A stretch of 64,000 bases of DNA from Amblyomma americanum. Taxonomy: Eukaryota; Arthropoda; Arachnida; Ixodida; Ixodidae. Positions 11,215 through 21,829 of the stretch are shown one piece after another. Location of the stretch: positions 346,059,751-346,123,750 of the forward strand of contig NC_135497.1 of assembly GCF_052857255.1 (NCBI RefSeq). Reading direction: 5' to 3'. Every line of letters begins with the position of its first letter. Position 1 is the first letter of the stretch. The translations under genes and the position numbers were made by a program. The notes beneath the pieces are model-generated. The model did no database searches. It was not told the origin of the DNA and saw only the letters and a list, made by a program, of their open reading frames with translations.

Positions 11215-11590
11215 TGACCAGGAGCAGCAATGGCAGCCTGACTACGCCCAGTGCAGGATAAAAACATCTCCCATATCTCTTCAATAAACCCCGTCCTGTG
11301 CCAGCTGCGGCCAGCTTATCCCCGCAAGCTTCCTAATCTCATCCGCCAACGTGACTTCCTGCCGCCCCCTGCTACGCTTGACTTCTTTTGGAACCCATTC
11401 CTTTACACTTAACGACCATCGCCGATCTTGCCTTCGCATTACAGGCCTGGCCCATGCCCATTTCTTCTTGACTTCAGCTAGGATGTCATTAACTCGCGTG
11501 TGTTCCCTGAGCCGCTCGGCTCTCTTCCTGTACCTTGACGTTACACCTATCATTCTCCTTTCCATAGCAGGGTGCGTTCTCCGCAATATA
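11215..11590 (-). mobile_element. 5'-truncated RTE LINE copy
   Basis: The minus-strand frame contains AMERRMIGVTSRYRKRAE, REHTRVNDILAEVKKK, VMRRQDRRWSLSV and RSRGRQEVTLADEIRK. These align in order with residues 896-980 of the intact RTE protein encoded at 18815-21829. The 3' UTR side (about 11215-11285) continues beyond the stop. Upstream of the AMER motif the similarity ends abruptly, as in 5' truncation during target-primed reverse transcription. Several substitutions remove conserved residues (for example, the Trp of the RKIWAWAGHV stretch is preserved but GH is changed to RP). Confidence 0.8.
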
Positions 11591-11826
11591 ATTTTTACTC
11601 GCATGCTGCAACACAAATGCGCTGAACCTTCCAATGGTCTGAGTTATATATATGTGAGTACTATGCAGTGTGCTGGACTTTTCCACCTGGGGCAAGAGCC
11701 TTTGTCTGACCATGAGCCTTTAGCTCCTGCTCCGTTTCCTGCGTAGAGAGAAATGAAATAAGGAAAGAACTGAAGAAAGAACCATTTTCAATAACCTCAG
11801 TGCTAAGTTAGAATTCAACGGCGCCG

Positions 11827-12767
11827 GTGGGTCGTCACCCCCCCCCCCCACCCCTTTTGGGAGCAGTCGTCTCCAGTAGAGGGGAGGCTACTCTGAGGCG
11901 CGATGCCCGCGTTAATCCTTTCGACTCCGGCGCCGACTCGTCGCTATGCACAGGCCGCCACCACGTGCAGATGGCTTATAACTGCCCCCGCACGATGCTC
12001 CGCGTCTCGCCGTCTCTTCCCCCGCTGACCGGCCGTGCACGAGGGGTTAGAACAACGACTGTGCGTCGCGCGCTTCGGACGCTGCCCCAGGGCCGTGGGA
12101 AACGGGGAGTGGGACCCCGAACTGCCTTGTCAGAGTCACAAGGGGGCGACGACCTTCCCGCTGAGGAGCTTCCTTTTACTGTCAGCGGAGACAGCAGAGA
12201 TGATGTGTGGGCGCCTCTGTGGCGCCTCGATTGGTTGCACAGGTATCGAGCTGTGTATGCGAAACCGGGCGCCCTGCACGTTCGAGCAGGGTTGGGGCTT
12301 CACAGAGTCGGGCTCTGGCGAACCCTGGGCTCCGCCCATTTCTATGTACGGTGTCATTGCACTGCTATTGGTTCAAATGGGGCGAGAGCTGGTTTAGTAA
12401 TGCTCCACCCAATTATCAAAGGGTTTAAAACCCGCTGCAAACAAAGAGTTAAAGGAGCGTGCCGAGTGTTTGTCTCGGCCGCTTTTAAAAAGCCTTTTTT
12501 TTTCAACTGCCTTTTTCCCACCTGCCTTGTATTTCGATCCCGTCTTTAATAAATCACTTTTGTTTGGTAAGAAGTTGCTGCCCCAACCGCCAACGTGTCG
12601 CCGGACGAGCGGACGAAGACCCGAAGGGCTCTTCGTACTGCTAACCTCCGTGTATACGATCACCGGCCAGCGTGGCACCGTCATTCATCGCTCGGGACGG
12701 GCAACCGACCAACACCAATTCGGCCATCTAGAGTGAATGTGTGTTGAGGGCGTGAGGAAAGTTTAAC
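11827..12767 (+). mobile_element. Candidate LTR of a tRNA-His-primed retrotransposon
   Basis: The block immediately precedes a primer binding site (12768-12786). It contains a TATA-like GGGTTTAAAACC at about 12420 and AATAAA at about 12549, the promoter and polyadenylation order expected for an LTR. It is GC-rich with long overlapping open frames that carry no retroviral-type domain. The right boundary follows from the primer site. The left boundary is a guess at the change of texture before the C run at 11838, because no second LTR and no target duplication is visible. No gag or pol follows: downstream sequence is a minus-strand RTE copy. This would be a solo or truncated element. Confidence 0.4.
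11838..11849. repeat. Poly-C run
   Basis: Twelve consecutive C residues at the presumed left edge of the candidate LTR. Confidence 0.9.
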
Positions 12768-12837
12768 TGGTGCCGTGACCAGGATTGCAGGAAAGGTTAA
12801 CTGGTTTACGAGACCAGGATTTAGGACAAGTTTAACT
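12761..12837 (+). repeat. Imperfect 34-35 bp tandem repeat over the primer site
   Basis: GTTTAACTGGTGCCGTGACC starts at 12761. GGTTAACTGGTTTACGAGACC starts at 12795 and is also followed by AGGATT. GTTTAACT starts a third, truncated unit at 12830. The primer binding site therefore sits in a tandem array whose second unit has lost tRNA complementarity in its middle. Confidence 0.65.
12768..12786 (+). promoter_or_regulatory. Primer binding site complementary to tRNA-His
   Basis: TGGTGCCGTGACCAGGATT is the exact complement of the 3' end of an arthropod tRNA-His (AATCCTGGTCACGGCA plus CCA) as I recall that tRNA. Nineteen matching nucleotides beginning with TGG is a full-length retrotransposon primer site. 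A decayed second copy follows at about 12802-12820. Confidence 0.6.
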
Positions 12838-15292
12838 CTCAGCGTTTCTGCCCCATATTTGAGAACCGGTAAGATACAGCTGCGATATTGATATCTATCC
12901 CTCCGTAACAATACACTTTCCGCCTGAGGGATAATCGTAAACTGGTATCATAATCTGAGAGTGCCTGCTAAATAAACGAACTCCACCTCACTCTTATTCT
13001 CCTAGTCGTTTCACTCTCATGCTTCGTACCTGCGGCCACTATCTACCTTATCTACCCTTACATGTTCCAACACTTCTCTGCCTATCGTAAACTGCTGTTC
13101 TCTCCCGAGGCTGTTGAAGTTTTTTCTTAATTTTTTCATACTAATTCCATGATCCACCGGTTTGCTCTGCCTGTCCAGGCCCTCGACCATGCTTTCCAAT
13201 TTATCCTCTTAATTACTTAACAAGGAATTGTCATCAGCGAGCCATATATTACAAAAGTATTTTCTATTATCATTTATCCCCAATTCTTCCCAGTAAAGTT
13301 CACAGAATGCCTCCTGTTGACACGCGGTGAGTAGTACTAGATAGAACATTTCTCCTTGCCTGACACCGTTCCTGATCGCCATTTTATCTCTTTATCTGTG
13401 CTATAGATATTTTATGGAACCCTTACATGCGCCTCTTCTACACGCGGCTTACGCAATGCCTGCATGAATGTTGAGGCTTCGACTGAGTCAAGTGTTTTGT
13501 CTTAATCTATGAAAGATATATGGAGAGGATGGTTATATGATGCGCTTTTGTCTACCACCTGATCGACGGTGTGAATATGGTCCATTGTCATGTATCCTTT
13601 CCGAAAGCCAGCCTGGTCCTTTGGTTGAATGCAGTCACCTGACTCGATTAGCGATTACCTTAGTAAATACCTTGTAAATAACGACAATACGCTGATCAGT
13701 CTGAACTTTTTCAAGTCCTTGACGTCTCCTTTCTGGTGGATCAAGATGATGTTAACGCTCTCGCAATGATTCCGGTGCTCTGGAGGTCATGAGGCACTGC
13801 TTGGTTTTATGGGGTTTAACGCCCCAAAGAGAGTCAGGCTATGAGGCACGCCATAGTGGAGGGCTGTGGATAAATTTGACCACCCGGTTCTTTTACGTTC
13901 ACTGACATCGCACAGTACATGGGCCTCTAGCATTTCGCCTCCATCGAATTGCGAATGACGCGGCCGGGATCAAACCCGTGTCTTTCGCATCAGCAGCCGA
14001 GCACCATAACCATTGAGCCACCGCGGCGGTGTGAAGCACGGCGTATACAGAGTGACAATTCTATCTAGCGCAATGTCCCTACCGTCCTTGAACGAATCTG
14101 CAGTTACTTGATCCCCAACAGGCGCCTTTCCTCTTTGCATACCATGAAAGGCTTTCTTTAGTTTCTCTTTCGTTACGAACGGAATGTCTAATTCTTCAAG
14201 ACCACTGGATTCATCATTACCATCTAGGCTATTTCACCTCCTGTAGAGACCTGTGAAGAAATCTTCGGCTATTTTAACCAGCTTATCCACGTTCGTAATC
14301 ACATTTCCCTCGTTGTCTGTAAGGGCGCCGGTTGATTTTTCCCAAAGACTAATTTCCTCTTGACTGCTTTTAAGCTGCCTCCCTTTTTTACAGCATGCTC
14401 GATCCTCTTCATTACTCTTCCTTACGTCATTTACCTAACGATTTTTGAATAGCTCAGGCCGTTCTATTCTATCTATGGGGTTAGAAGCTTTCATACTTTG
14501 CCTTTTCTTAATCAGGCATTTTGTCTCCTGAGAGAGCGTGTCAGTAAGCTGTGTAGTCACCCTCCGCCTAATTTTAATGCGCACACAATAATGATAATTG
14601 TGAGATTATCATTAATCTTTTAAACATTGAGGTCATCGTCCTCCGCTAATGCGGAATGTCTGTTCTGAAGTGAGATCCTGAATTATTCTAATTTCCCTTT
14701 TACCGCTTGCTCCTTAGTAGGCTTCTTTATTACAAGTTTCTTCTGGTCTCTGTTCCAATCTAAGCTAACTCGAGAACTCAGCATCCTATAGTCCCTACAT
14801 CTCACGTAGCCAAACACATCAACATGCAGCATTACGGCAGGATGCGCCCACAAAATGAAGTCTATTTCATTTTTAGTATCGGGATCTTTCAAGTCCACTT
14901 ACGGTTCCCCCATTTTGCGAAAGAAATTATTCATGATACGCAAACTAGTTCGTTCCGCAAATTCTGCTAATAAATTCCCCTGGCAATTCAAGAACCTGTG
15001 CCGTAGTCTCCCACTGCCTTGTCGCCTGCCTGCTTCTTGCCTGTCTTGACTTTGAAGTCACCCATAAGGACAGTGTACCGCGTTCATCCTCGACTCATTT
15101 CCGATTCCACGGCTTCATACAAGCTTTAGACTATCACCTAATCATGACTGGATGTAGGTTCATAGGCTTGTACAACCTGCAGTTTGTACCTCTTATTAAG
15201 CTTCATTACGATAACTGCCTCCCTATAATTAATGCTGGAGTACTCCTCTATATTGCCAGCTATACCCTTATTAACCAGGAATCCCACATCTA
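12830..15292 (-). mobile_element. Decayed RTE LINE copy with nested SINE
   Basis: Read on the minus strand, pieces of the RTE protein appear in order. Near 15290-15160 is GFLVNKGIAGNIEEYSS then KLQVVQAYEPTSSHD (endonuclease). At 14898-14683 is KNEIDFILWAHPAV then RCRDYRMLSSRVSLDW. Near 13370-13200 is a reverse-transcriptase block with LADD at the catalytic YADD position. At 13199-13030 is GLDRQSKPVDHGISMKK then REQQFTIGREVLE, and near 12860 is LPVLKYGAETL. Frameshifts and stops break every domain. The 5' end stops exactly at the TTTC microsatellite. The 3' end stops at the tandem repeat at 12830, before the C-terminal domain. A SINE interrupts it at 13803-14030. Confidence 0.8.
13803..14030 (-). 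mobile_element. tRNA-headed SINE, minus strand, nested in RTE relic
   Basis: On the minus strand: head ACCGCCGCGGTGGCTCAATG (box A), AAAGACACGGGTTTGATCCC (box B), GAGGCGAAATGCTAGAGGCC, then a tail ending GGGGCGTTAAACCCCATAAA. It is flanked by a near-duplicate, GAGGCACTGC (13791-13800) and GAAGCACGGC (14032-14041), which fits a target-site duplication with two differences. It therefore postdates the RTE copy around it. Confidence 0.85.
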
Positions 15293-15295
15293 GCT

Positions 15296-15363
<68 letters not shown>

Positions 15364-15535
15364 TCCTCTTTCTTTCTTTCTTTCTTTCCTCCTTTCTTTC
15401 TTTCTTTCCTTCTTTCCTTCCTTCCTTCCTTCCTTCCTTCCTTCTTTCTTTCTTTCTTTCTTTCTTTCTTTTTCTTTCTCTCTTTCTTTCTTTCTTCCTT
15501 GATTGCTTGCTTTCTTCCTTTCGTTCATTCTCTCT
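15293..15535. repeat. TTTC/TTCC microsatellite
   Basis: Nearly pure TTTC at 15293-15365, followed by TTTC mixed with TTCC blocks and decaying rightwards to about 15535. It yields long Phe/Leu/Ser and Lys/Glu/Arg frames that are not genes. Confidence 0.95.
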
Positions 15536-16250
15536 TTCATTCTTTTAAATATTTCTCTCTTTCTTCCTTTTGCGTTCCTTCCCTCTTTCTTTGCTTCATT
15601 TTCTCGTGGGTTTGCTTCTCTCTTTTTGATCGCCGCAGATGGTGCTTTAGTGAGCCCCGCACGCATGACATGGAAGCAGTCGGGGTTGCTACCAAACTTT
15701 GGCGCTTTGTCTCTTGTGCGAAGAGTTAAAGATAGCGGACAAAAGAATTTCGACACTGAAAGGAGCTAGAACGATTTTTATGGCTATTATCACAGAGCTA
15801 GCTATACATTTGAAATCCTAAGAAAAAGTAGACAGGCTCCTGCACATACTCCTTTAAGATGCCACCGGTCACCCAAGGAAAGGTTTTTGGATAGAAGGCT
15901 GACTTGGGAACATAATCTGAAGCCCAATTACGGCTTGCTTTTCTTTCGTTTTCTCTTGCAGACTTGTTTACGTTAAAGACACGCGCAAGCGCACCGCCAT
16001 AACTTAATTAACAGTTGTTTTGGGAATGGATCGTCGCTGAGAGCGGGGAACAGAAAACAGCAAACTGACAGCGCGAGAATGGAAGGAACGTGCGTGGAAA
16101 AAATCAAGTCACGGATCATAGCAGTGGAGAGAACAACATTCTGGGCAATTTCGGCCGAAAACGACGTTCAGGCTTTCTTGTCTTCACTTCTTCCTTTACT
16201 TTCTCTATAATAAGTGATTGCTCGTCTGAAGTTTTCCCTCTCGGGAGCAG
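15536..16250. other. Unassigned stretch
   Basis: No gene, RNA or repeat family recognised. The left part remains pyrimidine-rich through decay of the microsatellite, and the rest is of average composition. Confidence 0.4.
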
Positions 16251-16900
16251 ACGAATGTGGCCAATTTAGCTGCGCTGCGTCCGCCTACTGCTAACGAAAT
16301 TTGGAGCCTTTCGCCTGCCTCCTACAGCCACGCTCCCGCCCTCCTCGATGGAGTCTGGCGCGAGTCGGCGCGTGCTTTGATTATGCGGTGCATTCTCATT
16401 TCCGAACGGTTCTGCCGCCGTCGCACCAATCAATCTTCGGTTCAGTTCGTACCAAGAGCGCACTTTCTCTGTGCGCGTTTCCTCTAGAGCTGCGCTGCGT
16501 TCTGCGCGAGCGGCTTGCATGGCGGCGCATTGGTGGCTGCGTTGCAGGGATGCAGGGTTAGTGGGCTCGATTCTTGAGCGCCTTTCACTGGGGAGGAAAA
16601 TAAATTGCCAGAACAAAATGCCTCCACTGTTCGTAGTGTGCCCTTGGTGTAAGACGTATAGTCGACGCGGCCTAATCAGAGGCCGCCACCAGCGCCGGTC
16701 TACCGTGAAGGAGAGCCGCGACAACTACTTGACACCAGTTACACCAGATAGTAAACAACTGTCATGGCTATCTACGTTGTGGGGCCACACTATCTCTTGG
16801 TTTGTGATGAACAGATTATGCGTGCCCATAACGAGATTTACGCCGACGAAAAAACTAGACCGAAAGGTGTAACCAGAGTTTACCGCGCGTTTACTCTCGA
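16251..16900. other. GC-richer stretch with overlapping frames
   Basis: Frames 16257-16487, 16301-16561 and 16471-16872 plus, and 16266-16724 minus, overlap each other and have no recognisable domain. An AATAAA occurs near 16599. The block could be an LTR or a 5' region of an unseen transcript. I cannot support either. Confidence 0.25.
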
Positions 16901-17059
16901 AAAAAAATGAATCAAAACCAAAAGAGAAAAATAATGTGCTTAAGTGAAACCACAGGGACCATACTCTTTGTCGATTCGTTCTCTGATTTATTATTTTCTT
17001 CTTTGATATTTGTCAGCGCGACTATATATAGAGAGGCGGCTTAATGAGGAATAGAGATT

Positions 17060-17743
17060 TTAGACGGCGAGGGAAAAACGCCGACATGCTAGTCTTTGTT
17101 GAAGAGGGCATTTCGGATAGAAAAAGAGTAAGATAAGAGTGCAGAGAGTTTTCTCATCCTTCATTCGTGTTGCTTGATCGCTCAACAGATGATCACATAA
17201 CATGCACGAACAAGAAAACGGGGGGGGGGGGGGGGGGAAGCAAGCGACTGCCACAGGTTTGTAGTGTAGCATCTGCAGCTTACAGAGTAAATGCGGAACA
17301 GAGCAGATAGGGAAGGAAACAGAAGAAACAAGTAAAGCACTACCGTACACACGACACAACAGCACCTCTGCGCAAAATTTACGATTACACAGATTAAAAA
17401 AATAACAGCAAGACGCGTACATTAAAAAATTATGCGAGCACTTTGCCAATCTAAGGTGCGGCAAGGCGAAAGGCTTTGACCTTGCCGACTGCGATTCTAG
17501 CTTCGCAGGTTCCCATACCAGTGGCACTCCCAAAGGCTTCTTCTTTTTATCTAAAAGACGTTGTTGGCGCTTGCGGTGCGCTTTCTCTGGCCTTTTCCTT
17601 CTTCTTTTCTTCTGTGACTTCTGGCCTCTCTGGTGGTGGCGCGCTGGTGGCGCCACCAGTGCGCGCGCCGTTAACATGACGACCTCGGGTGTGACGTCAA
17701 CATCTTCCGTCGCTATATCGACGTCCGCGCTATATCGGCCCAT
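17060..17743 (-). CDS. Unrecognised 227-codon open frame, doubtful
   Basis: It starts with an ATG and encodes MGRYSADVDIATEDVDV..., then a strongly basic segment around residues 40-75 (QKKRRRKRPEKAHRKRQQR and DKKKKPLG), then a Cys/Phe-rich remainder. I do not recognise a family. The distal half reads through an 18-nt G run (17220-17237) as a proline tract, so a one-base change in that run would shift the frame. This argues that at least the C-terminal part is coincidental. The first hundred residues could be a genuine exon followed by a donor near 17500, but no partner exon is visible. Confidence 0.15.
   Translation of the reverse strand: MGRYSADVDIATEDVDVTPEVVMLTARALVAPPARHHQRGQKSQKKRRRKRPEKAHRKRQQRLLDKKKKPLGVPLVWEPAKLESQSARSKPFALPHLRLAKCSHNFLMYASCCYFFNLCNRKFCAEVLLCRVYGSALLVSSVSFPICSVPHLLCKLQMLHYKPVAVACFPPPPPPFSCSCMLCDHLLSDQATRMKDEKTLCTLILLFFYPKCPLQQRLACRRFSLAV
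17220..17237. repeat. Poly-G run
   Basis: Eighteen consecutive G residues on the plus strand. Confidence 0.9.
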
Positions 17744-18553
<810 letters not shown>

Positions 18554-18659
18554 AGCCAACAGTCACCGAAACCAAGGTGCATAGGGGAATGTTTAATTTT
18601 TTATGTGTTGTGTTTATCAGTGGGATAATAATACTTGGATTAATCTATCGCTTAGAGAT

Positions 18660-18728
18660 GCAGCGATGGCGTAGAGGTAGAACATCCGCCTCGCGTGCAA
18701 GAGGACTGGGGCTCAAATCATGGTGCCG
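18660..18728 (+). other. tRNA-like leader of the RTE element
   Basis: GCAGCGATGGCGTAGAGGTA resembles a tRNA 5' half with a box A. CCTCG, CGTGCAA and GAGG fit an anticodon arm with TGC at the anticodon positions. GGGGCTCAAATCA resembles a box B. The 5' GCAGCGA and 3' GTGCCGC ends pair imperfectly as an acceptor stem. A functional tRNA is unlikely given G at position 33 and mismatched arms. It may act as an internal Pol III promoter for the element, or be a SINE head captured by it. Confidence 0.5.
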
Positions 18729-18814
18729 CGCATTTCTCCACCGGGTTTAAAAAAAAAAAAAATCCGCGTGTCGATGGAATTGCATAACCAGGCCTGGAGT
18801 GCGGCCTTATCTCG

Positions 18815-21800
18815 GTGACCAGAACCGACAACGCACTCTCTCACCAGAGCAGGATTTGGCCACCCTGGTGTAGTACTTGGCCACAACCTTCTATGATCAA
18901 ACCAATTAACCCTCGGCCCTCAGTCCCCAGCGGCTGCAGAGCAACTGACCACGGCGGCGGTCAGACCTGTGACGCAGCGGAGGGTGCTAAGAATCTCTGG
19001 CTCCGGACAGGCCGCCATTGGAATCTGAACCTGGCAACGTTTAACGCTAGAACTTTAGCTAGTGAGGCTAGCCTAGCAGTGCTGTTCGAGGAACTAGCGG
19101 GAATTAAATGGGATGTGATAGGGCTTAGCGAAGCTAGGAGGACAGGTGAGGCGTATACAGTACTAAAAGACGGACACATACTGTGCTATCGCGGGTTAGA
19201 GGATAGACGAGAACTAGGTGTGGGTTTCCTCATTAATAAGGATATAGCGGGCAACGTAGAGGAGTCCTACAGTATTAACGAGAGGGTAGCAGCTATAGTA
19301 ATTAGGCTGAATAGGAGGTACAAGCTGAAAGTGGTGCAGGCCTACGCACCCACATCCAGCCATGATGACCAGACCGTTGAAAGCTTCTATGAGGACGTAG
19401 AATCAGCAATGAATATAGTAAAATCGCAGTACACTGTACTGATGGGCGACTTCAATGCGAAGGTGGGCGAGAAGCAGGCTGACGACCACGCGGTAGGTGA
19501 CTATGGGATAGGCTCTAGAAATAGCAGGGGAGAGTTATTAGTCGAATTCGCGGATATAAATAATTTACGGATCATGAATACCTTCTTCCGCAAACGAGAA
19601 AACAGGAAGTGGACCTGGAAGAGCCCCAATGGTGAGATTAAAAATGAAATCGACTTCATACTATGCGCTAAACCTGGCATCATTCAGGATGTGGCCGTCC
19701 TCGGAAGGGTTCGTTGCAGCGACCATAGAATGGTAAGGTCTAGAATTAGCTTAGACTTGAAGAGGGAACGGAAGAAGCTAGCGAAGAAGACCCTTAACGA
19801 GTTAGCCGTAAGAGGGAAAGCACAGGAGTTTAGGATGGCGCTGCAAAACAGATACTCGGCTTTAACTGAGGAAGATGATCTTGATGTTCATTCAATGCAC
19901 GATAGCCTGACATCAATAATTACGGAGTGCGCAGTAGAAGTAGGCGGTAGGACAGTTCGAAAAGATACCGGGAAGCTATCTCAGGTGACGAAAGATCTGA
20001 TTAAGAAGCGCCAAAACATGAAGGCATCTAACACTACCGCTAGAATAGAACTAACGGAGCTATCAAAGTTAATAAATAAGCGCAAGGTAGCCGACCTAAG
20101 GAAGTTTAATATGGAGAGAATCGAGCATACTATAAAGAACGGAGGTAACCTAAAAACAGTGAAGAGGAAACTAGGCATAGGTAAAAACCAGATGTATGCA
20201 TTAAGAGACAAGCAGGGCAATGTGATTAGCAATATGGATAAGATAGTTAACGTAGCCGAAGAGTTCTACACAGACCTGTACAGTAGCCAATGTAATCAGA
20301 GCGCTAATGAGAAAGACAGCAGTGCACAGCAATGCGTCATCCCGCCAGTAACGAAAGATGAAGGAAAGAAAGCCTTAGAAGCAATGAAAAAGGGAAAAGC
20401 AGCTGGGGAGGATCAGGTAACAGCAGATCTGTTGAAGGATGGAGGGGACATCGTGCTAGAAAAACTAGCCACCCTGTATACGCAATGCCTTATGACCTCG
20501 ACTGTACCAGAAGCTTGGAAGAAAGCAAACATTATCTTAATTCACAAGAAGGGAGACGCCAAGGACTTGAAAAATGACAGGCCGATCAGCTTACTATCCA
20601 TTGCCTACAAAGTATTTACTAAGGTAATCGCTAATAGAGTCAGGGCAACGTTAGACTTTAGTCAACCAAATGATCAGGCAGGCTTTCGTAAAGGATATTC
20701 CACAACAGATCATATTCACACGATCAATCAGGTGATAGAGAAATGCGCAGAATATAACGAACCTCTATATATAGCTTTCCTTGATTACGAGAAACCATTC
20801 GACTCAGTGGAAACCTCAGCAGTCATACAGGCATTGCGTAATCAGGGGGTAGAAGAGCCTTATGTCAAAATACTGGAAGATATATATAGCAACTGCACAG
20901 CTACTATAGTCCTCCATAAAGTCAGCAATAAAATTCCAATAAGGAAGGGCGTCAGGCAAGGAGACACGATCTCGCCAATGCTGGTCACCGCATGTTTGCA
21001 GGAGGTATTTCGAGGCCTGAATTGGGAACAGTTGGGAATAAGAATAAATGGAGAATACCTAAATAATCTGCGATTTGCTGATGACATTGCCTTGCTGAGT
21101 CACTCAGGAGGTGAACTGCAAATCATGATCAACGAGTTAGACAGGCAGAGCAGATCGATGGGTCTAAAAATTAACATGCAGAAAAGCAAGGTAATGGTCA
21201 ACAGCTTAGCAAGGGAACAACAGTTCACAATTGGCAGCGAGAGCCTAGAAATTGTGCCGGAATACGTCTACTTAGGGCAGGTAGTGACAGCTGATCCGGA
21301 TCATGAGAGGGAGATAACTAGAAGGATAAGAATGGGGTGGAGCGCATATGGCAAATTCTCGCAGATCATGAGTGGCAGTTTACCAATTTCCCTCAAGAGG
21401 AAAGTGTACAAGAGCATAATCTTACCGGTACTCACCTACGGGGCAGAAACGTGGAGGCTAACGAAAAGAGTTCAGCTTAAGTTAAGGACAACGCAGCGAG
21501 CCATGGAAAGAAAAATGATAGGTGTAACGTTAAGAGATCGGAAGCGGGCAGAGTGGGTGAGGGAACAAACACGGGTTAATGACATCCTAGTCGAAATCAA
21601 GAGAAAGATATGGGCTTGGGCAGGGCATGTAATGCGAAGGCAAGATAACCGCTGGTCCTTAAGGGTAACGGAGTGGATTCCAAGAGAAAGTAAGCGTAGC
21701 AGGGGGCGGCAGAAGGTTAGATGGGCGGATGAGATTAAGAAGTTTGCAGGCAAAGGGTGGATGCAGCTGGCAAAGGATAGGGTTAATTGGAGAGACATGG

Positions 21801-21829
21801 GAGAGGCCTTTGCCCTGCAGTGGGTGTAG
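18815..21829 (+). CDS. RTE endonuclease/reverse transcriptase, 1004 aa
   Basis: Catalyses target nicking and target-primed reverse transcription for LINE retrotransposition, acting in the nucleus with its own RNA. The APE-type endonuclease spans about residues 71-312: LNLATFNARTL opens it, E106 lies in LSEAR, D212 and N214 in GDFNAKVG, and D303-H304 in SDHRMV. Reverse transcriptase spans about 565-800, with INL-type KKGDAKDLKNDRPISLL, D657 in AFLDYEK, RKGVRQGDTISP and the catalytic FADD at 754-757 (FADD instead of YADD, usual in this clade). The C-terminal region (about 865-1004) has LPVLTYGAETW, AWAGHVMRR and RGRQKVRWADEI. Oddities are YRPI changed to DRPI and KAFDSV changed to KPFDSV. The start at 18815 is the first ATG in frame before the endonuclease; the true start could be downstream near residue 28. 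Full-length and unbroken. Confidence 0.9.
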   Translation: MTRTDNALSHQSRIWPPWCSTWPQPSMIKPINPRPSVPSGCRATDHGGGQTCDAAEGAKNLWLRTGRHWNLNLATFNARTLASEASLAVLFEELAGIKWDVIGLSEARRTGEAYTVLKDGHILCYRGLEDRRELGVGFLINKDIAGNVEESYSINERVAAIVIRLNRRYKLKVVQAYAPTSSHDDQTVESFYEDVESAMNIVKSQYTVLMGDFNAKVGEKQADDHAVGDYGIGSRNSRGELLVEFADINNLRIMNTFFRKRENRKWTWKSPNGEIKNEIDFILCAKPGIIQDVAVLGRVRCSDHRMVRSRISLDLKRERKKLAKKTLNELAVRGKAQEFRMALQNRYSALTEEDDLDVHSMHDSLTSIITECAVEVGGRTVRKDTGKLSQVTKDLIKKRQNMKASNTTARIELTELSKLINKRKVADLRKFNMERIEHTIKNGGNLKTVKRKLGIGKNQMYALRDKQGNVISNMDKIVNVAEEFYTDLYSSQCNQSANEKDSSAQQCVIPPVTKDEGKKALEAMKKGKAAGEDQVTADLLKDGGDIVLEKLATLYTQCLMTSTVPEAWKKANIILIHKKGDAKDLKNDRPISLLSIAYKVFTKVIANRVRATLDFSQPNDQAGFRKGYSTTDHIHTINQVIEKCAEYNEPLYIAFLDYEKPFDSVETSAVIQALRNQGVEEPYVKILEDIYSNCTATIVLHKVSNKIPIRKGVRQGDTISPMLVTACLQEVFRGLNWEQLGIRINGEYLNNLRFADDIALLSHSGGELQIMINELDRQSRSMGLKINMQKSKVMVNSLAREQQFTIGSESLEIVPEYVYLGQVVTADPDHEREITRRIRMGWSAYGKFSQIMSGSLPISLKRKVYKSIILPVLTYGAETWRLTKRVQLKLRTTQRAMERKMIGVTLRDRKRAEWVREQTRVNDILVEIKRKIWAWAGHVMRRQDNRWSLRVTEWIPRESKRSRGRQKVRWADEIKKFAGKGWMQLAKDRVNWRDMGEAFALQWV

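Noticed and set aside
11827..12549. 240-codon plus frame as a host gene
   Set aside because: It is GC-rich, overlaps open frames in other phases, has no known domain, and lies in what is better read as an LTR before a tRNA-His primer site.
15232..15756. 165-codon plus and 161-codon minus frames rich in Phe/Leu/Ser or Lys/Glu/Arg
   Set aside because: Products of the TTTC/TTCC microsatellite. The left edge includes RTE relic sequence on the other strand.
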